A stretch of 64,000 nucleotides of DNA from Gymnogyps californianus (taxonomy: Eukaryota; Chordata; Aves; Accipitriformes; Cathartidae): contig NC_059471.1 of NCBI RefSeq assembly GCF_018139145.2, forward strand, positions 217,887,494 through 217,951,493. Reading direction: 5' to 3'. Position 1 is the stretch's first letter; each line of letters opens with the position of its first letter. The notes under the pieces are model-generated. The model searched no databases and was not told the DNA's origin. It was given only the letters and a program-made list of their open reading frames with translations. Of the stretch, positions 53,124 through 64,000 are shown piece after piece. The translations under genes and the position numbers were made by a program.

Positions 53124-53154
53124 CGCCGCCGCCGCCACCACCGCCGCCGCCGCC
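53124..53154 (-). repeat. AHCYL2: GGC-type trinucleotide repeat just upstream of the AHCYL2 ATG
   Basis: On the transcript strand, GGC/GGT triplets run directly into the start codon. They consist of about four GGC, two GGT and several more GGC units ending at position -1. This places an interrupted CGG-class repeat at the end of the 5' UTR, if transcription starts upstream of it as expected. Confidence 0.75.
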
Positions 53155-53213
53155 TCCGGCTCCCTCAGGGACCGCCCGCCCCTCCCCCGCCACCGCCCCC
53201 TCACCGCCCGCGG

Positions 53214-53353
53214 GGCACGCCGGGACGTGCAGTCCTCCCGCCCGCCGCCCTTGTCTCGACTACAACTCCCGGCAGACTCCGCGCCGCCCTCCCGCCGGCG
53301 CCCCGCCTACCCGCGGCGCGGCGCGGCGCGGGGGCGCCTGGGAAGTGTAGTCC
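53214..53353. promoter_or_regulatory. Cluster of three ZNF143-like (ACTACA..TCCC) motifs
   Basis: ACTACAACTCCCGGCAGAC lies on the plus strand at 53,259-53,277. GGACTACACTTCCC lies on the minus strand at 53,340-53,353. A weaker relative, GGACTGCACGTCCCGGCGTG, lies on the minus strand at 53,216-53,235. The ACTACAnnTCCC core is the established ZNF143/SBS element of CpG-island and often bidirectional promoters. The CACTTCC part of the second also fits an ETS site. The cluster sits 90-230 bp upstream of the AHCYL2 ATG, so it is very probably its core promoter. Confidence 0.65.
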
Positions 53354-53480
53354 GGCGGGGCTGCGCCGCCGTCCCGCCGCTGTCGCCCGCGCGGGGGCTG
53401 AGGCGCGGAATGGCGGCGGCGGGAGGCGCAGCCCCGTCAGGACCGGCCGGAGCCGCGCCCGGGCTGTGAGGCTTCCAGCG

Positions 53481-56400
53481 GCCCCCACAGCCTGTCTGGG
53501 CAGCCGTTGCAGCCCTTGACCTCCCTCCCTGTGGAGAAGTTTGGGGTGTTTTTTCACATTTTAGTGGAATTTTCTGTGTTTCGGCCGGTGCCCGTCATGC
53601 CACCCATCGCAGGCCTCTGAGCACCCCTCAGTGCAACGGCCTGTGCCAGGCTGCTTTCCCAGGCCTGTTGCTCCGCCACAAGCAAAACGCTTGAAAACGA
53701 GGAGCCGAGACATTCTGGCAAGGCGAGTGTGACGTCTGAGAGCACGGAAACTTGCTGTCCTGCCAGGTTCTGCGAGCCCACAGAGCCCCTTTGTGGGTCA
53801 GCCTTTCTTCAGGGGACTTCATACAAACATAAGCCAGTAATGAGGTGCATTTTTTAAAATCCAGTTCTTCAGGAAAGCTCCTCTTAGGGAAGGGGAATTC
53901 AAACCCATCCTTGTTTGTTTTTTTTTTTATTATTATTATCGCTATTAGGATAAATGCAGTATCTCCGGGCACAAGCCAAAGGCCGAAGCCTGTGTGTTTG
54001 GGGCTGTGTGAACTCAAAGCGAGCACAACGTTCCCGTCTCGTTCGAGGGGCGGGAGGTTGCGTCCGACATGTTGGGCTGGTTGGAGGCAAAAGGACAGTT
54101 TCTTGATACCAAAGAGGATGTGATCGGCCAAGCAGGAGGGATGCAGAGGAGCCTGGAAAATGGAGAGGCATGAAATGCTGCAAGCTTGAGTGGAGTTTCA
54201 GGACCCACCAGAAATTAGAAACGTGCAGGACAAAACTGGCACGATTGCGATGACCGGGAGAGTTTCCAATTCCCAAGTTAACACGTGCAGCCCAGAACCT
54301 TTGAGTCACTCACAAGCCCTGGACGAGCTCGGTGTTTGGGACGAGCTGGCTGCGAGGTGGGGCGCAGGGAGAGGAGAGGAGGAGGCCACAGAAAACCCAC
54401 CAAAATCAAGGAGGCAGAGGAGGGATCGAGGGAGGGGGGCAGCAAAACCTGAGAAGCCGAAGGAGGCTTTCACACTTGGAGAGGAAGAACCTGGTCAGCA
54501 GCTGATGACATGCTGTGTTGGTAAAAACTCACCGGGGACAGGAGGAAAAACGGTTTCATTATATGCAAGGGTGGCAGCTGGACTAGAAAATGCCTAGGAT
54601 GAAGGCGAGGAGAGAAAGGGCTGTAAAGCATTTAATGGGCTCCGAAGGCAACGCTGTACCAGAGGCGGTGGAGAGGACGACGGGAGGAATGTGTGAGGGG
54701 GGTTGAAGTTAAAGGAAAAGAAGCACATTACTTTGTGCATGGAAAGTGCCAGGGAGAAGTCCTGACTTCATTAAACTAATGCTATTTCCTTACTGAAGTG
54801 AAATCAGAATCTGCGTGCGGGTCTCACAGCACATTTCTCCCTCTCCCTAGGATCAGAAAGCTCAGTCTCAGGGCAGATTTCGGTCTCAGAAGGGGCCTTT
54901 GAAAACAAAACTCTTTGAAAGCTGCTGTGGGAGGGATTTGAAGTTGTAGCAGATGAATATCCCTCCCCTTCGATATACGCTGCGTGTTTCTTGCAGCCGT
55001 AAGACAAGAGCAGGCTCCATGCAAAGCCCCAGCTCCTGCAGCACCGTGGTTCTGCTGCGGCGTGGGGCTTGTGCTGACCTGGAGCCCTGCTCAGCAGCGC
55101 CGATGCCCGGGGCAGAAATCCTCCAGATGTTATCGTCTCCTGGTGCCGAAGATCCCACGGTCCGACAAAAAAAACCGCCGGGTTGTTTTGCAGACGCCTG
55201 ACCTGGGGGAATCTGCTGCTCGGGCAAAATCCTGACCCTGAGTTTGGTCCTTTGCGCTACCCGCACCCCAGCCGTGCATCGCCCACCTGGCTCAGCGTAG
55301 GATCTTCACCGCACTCGCCCTGCTCGCCTTTTAAAGAGTGCAGTCCTCAAATGGGGTTACCGACAAGGGATGGCGTTCTCCTGGAAAAAAAAAGTCATAT
55401 ACTAATCTCAGCACGCCCAAACACCCCGGCGCCAATCGGACTTGCCTCCGTCACATCAGGGCACAAACCACTGCTTGCCCGCTGAGCAAACAGATGATAT
55501 CACAGCTTGCCAGAGATCCAGCAAAGCATGCAGCGTGCTAGGCTGTACTTGACGATTTATCTGGAAAAACAACGGATATCAGGAGAGGAAGGGAGAGGCC
55601 GTTTGGTTAGGGAGGATTGAGCGGTTCGAACAATCAGGGCTCTGTGAGAGCGGCGCCAGCGGTGCCTACGAGAGAGGTTCGGGCTGGCTCCTTCCCCGTG
55701 CCGCGCGTGTGGAAGACGGCAAGAGGGGCAGGAGACGGGCAGCGAGGCAGGGCTGCCTTTGCCTGAAAGTAGATGTCGGGCACCTTCGGAGAAAGCAGCC
55801 TCGGAAAGGCGAGAGTCTTTCCCTTGAGAGCCATGGCTGCGTGTAGATCTGCACGGGAGATGGCCTGGTTTCTCGTACCAATGATGACCACAAACAACAA
55901 AATTAAGCCAGAAAAGGAGTAAAATAGCTGCGGTCTCTCCCAGAGCTGTAAGGGCAGGCTCAGCTGCAGTCTCCAGCCTGTTTTGCCTGTGCCTGACTTG
56001 CTGGCGTGGAAATACCTCTTTCCTGGACGGGCTGGGGACGGGCACGCCATGCGTGGTGGAACCAAGCTGGACCCAGTCCACCCCACAACGCCCGCGGTGC
56101 TGCCGGCAGGGCCCGGCGTGCAGGATCCTGCTTTGAAGGGACCGCGCGGCGTGGAGCAGAGGCAGGGCACAGGCAGATGCCTGCGCTGCCTGGGAACCAG
56201 CGTACGTAAACCCCCAAATGGAGCATATCGTAGCCCAAAGGTGAGGGAAGAGCGAGATTAGACACCGATATCAGACATTTTGTAGTTGTCTCTGTCCAGT
56301 TCGCTTCCCTGGCACGCGATGACCAGAGAGGGAAGGATGGAGGAAAGCCCAGGCAGACACGGGTGTGCTCTGGTGCAGACACCCATGCTTTGATCTAGCA

Positions 56401-59400
56401 CAAACAAAGAAAACCCGTGTTTTTCTCCACCACAACAGCTGCAAAATCGAGCGTGGCCGAGCCGTTCGGCTCGTGAATTGCCACATTACCCTGAAATCCT
56501 CCATCTGACCGCAGCGCGCCGTGGGGAACGGCTGGCATCGTGCGGTGATGCCGGACACCTGCCTGGGAGGAGACCGGGCTGGTTACTGGGTCAGCAGAGC
56601 CCCACCTGGATTTGCCCCTTTCTGTGATGTTCAGTCCTAAAAGCAGCGCTGGAAAATCGAGCCAGCAGCTGGGTGCACGTGCTGGGGTTAGCGACGGAGG
56701 GCAGGACTGCTCGGCGTGGTTCCTCTTCACCTCCCTGATCCCGGTTAAAAGCAGCCGAGCCTCTGTTAACAGGGATGGCACGGGCTCCTGTACAGCCCCG
56801 CGGCACACGGTGATCCAGCCGCAGAGCAGGGGAGCTTCACCCAGCACCGCTACAAAGGCTGAGCCTTCCAGACACGAAGGAAAGAGAATAAAAAAAGAGA
56901 TTTATATGGAAGTTTTTCAATTCTTTAAGACTCCAGTACCCTACTGTAAGCCGACAGACAGACACAGTAGTCATCTTGCCGAGATATATACAATCCCAAA
57001 CTAGAAGTCGATAACCACCCTATAATATTAGCTCTTCTAATTGTACCTCCTGTGCTACAGATAGGACTGTAAGATGATTCAGCCTATCCCTGCCTCATGG
57101 CATTTGGACATTTGATACGAGCAATCCGACCTTAACTGCAGCTATTGATTTGTTCTGGCAACGTCCCTGCCACCAGCCTGCACTATCGTAGTTTTCATTC
57201 ATTTAATTACGGCGAAGGCAACCAGATGGCCAGATAGCGCCGACATTTGTCCCCGGGGGCGAGTGGTTAAGTGTATTCATAGCGAATATTATCCAGATTC
57301 CTTGAAACCTCCCTGCCTTGCCCTGATGAACACTCTCGGGGGTGGTCGGGGCGATGCGTGACCCTCTGCATTTTTATCTCCTGCACCTCCCAAACCCCAT
57401 TTAAACACAGGACAGCGGGACAGGGGTGCATGGGCGTGTGGAATTCCTCTCCTTGCGCTCAATTTTCACGAAATCTTTGCGATCTTGACCTGCATGTCTG
57501 CAGCCTCTCTGCCGAGCACAGCTGAGTACTGTGCCGGGGGGATGCCCGACGGACAGACAGACAGACACATGCATAAGCATGTAATCATGTGAGCCTCGTT
57601 TCCTTAGGAAATCGGCTTAAAAGAATAACTGGAAGATATTAAAGCTGTTTCACAATGGGAGGGCAGGCAGGGGGAAGAGGAAGGGCTCTTTGCTCCTTTG
57701 TAATGTAAAGCCGAGCTTGAAATATTGCTCCTCACCGAAAGGGAAAAGAATAATAAGTAAGAGGATGTTATTTACGTGTGACCATTTGAGCTCTTCCCTT
57801 TCTTTCCTGAGGATATTCGAGGTACAGCTGGGGAAATTAATTGGGTTTTGCCAGCCACGGAGCTGAGCGGGTGACGCCTGGGTCACCGAAGGGAGGAGAT
57901 TTGTCCCTCAGCTCCTTGAAACTCGCCAGTAACCTTCCCCGATGCTGAAGGAGTCGGAGGGAAAAGATGTTCTTGGGGAAAGGTTCAGGGGACGCAGTGC
58001 GGGGAGCAGGAGCATCCCGAACCTCCGCGTGAGGGTGCTGAGGATGGAGGGGACCCTGGTCCAGCCTTGTCCCTGTCCCTAATAAAACTGCCCCGGGGGA
58101 AGGCATCTCCTCTGTCAGAGCTGGCTCGGCAACCCCGGGGGGTCTCCGGTCCCTTCCCCGGTCCCACGTCACGCGCGTGAGCGCTGCTGCGGGCAACCGC
58201 ACGGCTTGCGCTGCTCACATTAGTGGTTTCCTGGCTGTGGTTTCCCTACGAGCGGCATCGGTCAGGGGGAAACCCACGGTGGCGGCTGGCAGCCGCTGCG
58301 CTCCCCATCCCACGGCCGGAGGAAAATCCCCTGGAGCCGAAACGGTGGAAGAGGCAAGGCAAAGGCACCTCCTGGCCTTCTTATTCTTAATTCTTATTCC
58401 CCTGCAGAACCTGACCTTGAGCAGCGTAGGACACCACGAGCACCCACAGTGGTAAGCAGAACTACCGGCCGCTCTTGGGGGGGGGCATGCTCGGTGCTCC
58501 CGGCCCGATGCCAGGGTGGGATGCTCTGGGCACAGCGGGTGTGAGAAGTTGGGCTGAATTTGTTCCGTGCCAGGCATTTCATCCCTTTGAACCAGGATGT
58601 TTTAATCATAACCATTTAAATGGTGGGTTTTGGTGGTTGCTTCTCATTTTTCTCGCTAGAGCAAAGAGCTGGTTCCATCTTCTGAGCCCCTTGCAAGGAA
58701 AACGCAGTGTTTCCCAGGATAAATGCTTTTTTCTTCCTTTAAAAAAACGCTTCTTTGTCCCCGTGTGCCAAATCGAGGGGGCTTTTTTGGTGCCTGGGGG
58801 AAAACATAGGGGATGTGACGGAGTCAGGATGTGTCCTGTTGTTTCCAAAACTAAATATTTTAGCTTTTTGTTTCAAAACAACGTATCATTCAATCCATTT
58901 TTCTTTTTAAAAAACAAGAAGGCCACAAAAATAAAATATAGATAAAGAGAAAAAAAAAGCCCACAAAAAGAAAATAAAGATAGATAAACATTTTGTTTCG
59001 CCCCAGACAAACCAGCCTTTACTCTGGCTTCCCGCTGCTCATCCGCCCCAGCGCAGAACCCTGCAACGGCAGTGGAGCGGGGTCGACTCATCCCGCTCGC
59101 CAAAAAACGTCGGGAATATGCAATTTTCCCTGCCCAATCCCACCCAAATTTCAGAGGGGCGCCTGGTCTCCGGGATAACCCAGCACCCGGATGCCTCACT
59201 CCCAACCGAAATAAAAAAAGGACACTTTCCAAAACCAATGTTCGTCCTCAAAAGCACCATCCGCACCACCCATCACCCGGCGCTGCCGGGCAGCAGCGGG
59301 TGCCCCTGTGGGATCCCACTCCGGCTGAGGCACCCAGCGGCACCCCGAAACTGGGGCCACCCAACTGCGGCTTTGGGGATATTTAAGCCCGTAGTGCCAT

Positions 59401-59669
59401 CTGCTGGCAAAGGGCCCCCCCAGCTCCCCCCCACTTTGCTGCCGAAGCCCGGCGAGTGTCCCCCCCAAACACTCCCAGAGCACCCAGAGAGGTTTCCAGC
59501 CCCTCACACCTGCCTTCCGCCGGCAAAACGGCCGGGATGAGGGTTTTAAAGCAGTTTAAAGAAGTTTTTTAAGCAGTTTTTAAAGCAGTTAGAGGCCTTT
59601 TAGGAGAAAGGACAAAACCCCGCGACTTTTCCCCACACTCAGTACCTCCCCAAAGAGCCCGGGTCAGCC
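53481..59669. other. Spacer between SMO 3' end and AHCYL2 promoter
   Basis: About 6.2 kb of moderately GC-rich sequence. I see a T-rich/TTA tract (about 53,921-53,942), a short (GACA)n run (about 57,549-57,568) and a short degenerate tandem at 59,542-59,590. Several open frames of 120-180 codons overlap in multiple frames on the minus strand near 55.6-56.4 kb, but none has recognisable motifs or splice signals that I can defend. Promoter-proximal enhancers of AHCYL2 or downstream elements of SMO may lie here, but nothing is identifiable by eye. Confidence 0.5.
59542..59590. repeat. Short degenerate tandem of TTTTAAAGCAG
   Basis: About four imperfect copies of TTTAAAGCAGT / TTTAAAGAAGT / TTTTAAGCAGT follow one another. 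It is an ordinary minisatellite-like expansion just beyond the predicted SMO transcript end. Confidence 0.7.
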
Positions 59670-60888
59670 ACAGGCAATGGAAACTTGGCAAATTTAATAC
59701 TGATACAGGAGGGTTTTCCTTTACACAGCAAAAATTAACCCGTGGAGGTCACCGGGATAGTGAGAAAGCCAGGAGCCTACCAGGATTTAATAAAGACATG
59801 TACAGGGATAATGGACAGATAGAAAACACCAGCAGGGACTGGAGTCCTCCTACCTCAGGGCTCGGCCGGGTTCGCTGTAACTTGGGGGTTTTTTCTTAAT
59901 AAAAATAATAAAAATCTTTGCTCAGGGGGCTGCTGCTCCCGGACAGCAAAGGTGACCCCGGCTCGCCTTGCGCGCCCCGGGGTTTTAAAGTTTCGTTTCT
60001 TTTTTTGCATCGTGGCTCGGGGAGCGCCCGTGCACCCCAACGCGGCTCCCCATCTCCCGTGGCCAGGGACCACTGTCCCACCAACCCTCCGTTTTGGGTC
60101 AGGTTCAGCTCTCTGGGGAGCTGGAAGGCACTTTGGGACCCCTGAAGAAATAAGGGTGCACCCCGAAAAACGGGTGCACCCCAGGGATGCTGCTGCCACC
60201 CCGCGAGGCGGGGGTCAGCTCATCCCTCTCTCGGCCGCAGCACCCGAGCAGAGGCCGTGCCCAGCTGTCACGTCTCGGTGTATTATACAAAGACTAGAAA
60301 ATAAAAAGTTAAAAAAAAAAAAAAAACAAAAAAACAACCTATTGGCACAAGTGTTTGTAAGCTCTACGTACCATCTAGCCATGGGTGGGGCAGAGGGCGA
60401 GCGATGGGTGTCAGTGGGTCCCAGCACCCCGGGACACAGGACAAAGCTCACCAAAATCTACCCTGACCTACGCTCGCCCGCTGCCTGGTACCGCTGTCCC
60501 AGGGGGGGCCACGCGCTCCCGTCCCCGTCGGTGGCAAAGGCAGTGTCCCCCTTGTCCTTAAATCCCTGCAGGACCTGGGTGGGGTTTGTTCCACCGACAC
60601 CCCGCTTTCTCTTCTCCCAGCGATGCTGGGGTGGGGGGGACGGGACCCCAAAACCCTTCTGCCGGTGTCTTGCCAGGCTGGGATGTGCATCGAGTCTGTC
60701 TGGGCGATGTGGGGAGAAACGCCATCCTCCGAGGGGAGAAATCAGCCGTGGCTGGGCTGGAGGGATGCTCGGGACCGGTCCCGGTGGGTCAGGGTGGGCT
60801 TCGGTGTCCCCTCGCAGGCTGCCCGTGCTGGACGAGGCTTCGGGTCTCACCCCAGGTGTCCCAGTCCCCTTGCAATGTCCCACCGGGC
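59670..60888 (-). other. SMO: Predicted SMO 3' UTR and polyadenylation region
   Basis: The SMO stop codon is at 60,889-60,891. No minus-strand AATAAA was found in the next 1.2 kb. The variant ATTAAA occurs at about 59,693-59,698 with the GT-rich phrase CCTGTGGCTG just downstream, and another ATTAAA lies near 59,785-59,790. A 3' UTR of roughly 1.1-1.2 kb is therefore the simplest reading. It includes a U-rich stretch from the A16 run at 60,311-60,326 and two copies of the palindrome GGGTGCACCC (60,154 and 60,172). The end point is inferred, not demonstrated. Confidence 0.45.

Positions 60889-64000
<3,112 letters not shown>

Larger units (their letters stand above)
52680..53480. promoter_or_regulatory. 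AHCYL2: CpG island covering the AHCYL2 promoter and exon 1
   Basis: This stretch is extremely rich in C, G and CpG compared with the AT-rich intron on one side and the milder spacer on the other. It spans the first coding exon, the presumed 5' UTR and about 350 bp upstream. I see no clear TATA box upstream of the start, as expected for a CpG-island housekeeping-type promoter. The three ACTACA-type motifs listed separately lie upstream of the start codon. Confidence 0.85.

Noticed and set aside
53202..53204. An upstream in-frame non-ATG start for AHCYL2 at about 53,204
   Set aside because: It is GTG, and the downstream ATG at 53,121-53,123 matches the conserved MSVQV start.
51816..53350. Long open frames on both strands through the repeat tract and CpG island (up to 345 codons)
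   Set aside because: Pro/Arg/Cys/His-rich low-complexity products in several overlapping frames, created by repeat sequence and GC content. Only the AHCYL2 segments match a known protein.
55557..56382. Overlapping minus-strand frames of 140-178 codons in the SMO-AHCYL2 spacer
   Set aside because: Three frames are open at once, no domain is recognisable, and the region is GC-rich, so chance is the better explanation.

Overview
The window is vertebrate nuclear DNA, and almost certainly avian. It carries four 5'-truncated CR1 LINE copies with the usual bird 3' end (TTGGAAGGGACCTT and TTCTATGATTCTA) and a solo endogenous-retrovirus LTR of a type I associate with Neoaves. The genes have vertebrate GT-AG introns and a CpG-island promoter. 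I cannot name the species.

There are two genes, both on the minus strand, in the same SMO-then-AHCYL2 order seen in mammals. At the right edge (60,889-63,994) are the last nine coding exons of SMO (Smoothened, the class F seven-helix receptor of Hedgehog signalling). They run from the end of helix 1 to the stop codon and are numbered 4-12 by analogy with the human gene. Together they make 1,725 nt (574 codons plus stop) in one unbroken frame. The introns are only 84-347 bp long. One of them starts with GC instead of GT. The 3' UTR probably ends near 59.67 kb.

About 6.2 kb of GC-rich spacer with no gene I recognise follows. Then comes a CpG island (about 52.68-53.48 kb) holding the promoter and first coding exon of AHCYL2 (long-IRBIT, the S-adenosylhomocysteine-hydrolase-like protein). 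Both ends of this exon are recognisable, but they lie in different reading frames, so this copy needs a one-base correction or a different start. Three ZNF143-type (ACTACA..TCCC) motifs lie within 140 bp upstream of the start codon.

Everything from 52,713 down to position 1 appears to be AHCYL2 intron 1. It is AT-rich and no exon 2 was found by eye. Its first 2.5 kb is an unusual degenerate repeat tract, with TG/TATA-rich and CA-rich halves whose strand bias reverses near 51.65 kb. The rest holds the solo LTR with a perfect 5-bp target duplication, the CR1 copies (two of them oppositely oriented and only 0.2 kb apart), long homopolymers including runs of 28 and 19 G, and small direct repeats and palindromes.

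I found no tRNA, rRNA, CRISPR array, intact transposon or other complete gene, and nothing that amounts to a new biological system. The most useful leads are the AHCYL2 exon 1 frame break, the promoter motif cluster, the repeat tract beside it, the SMO GC-AG intron and the inverted CR1 pair.
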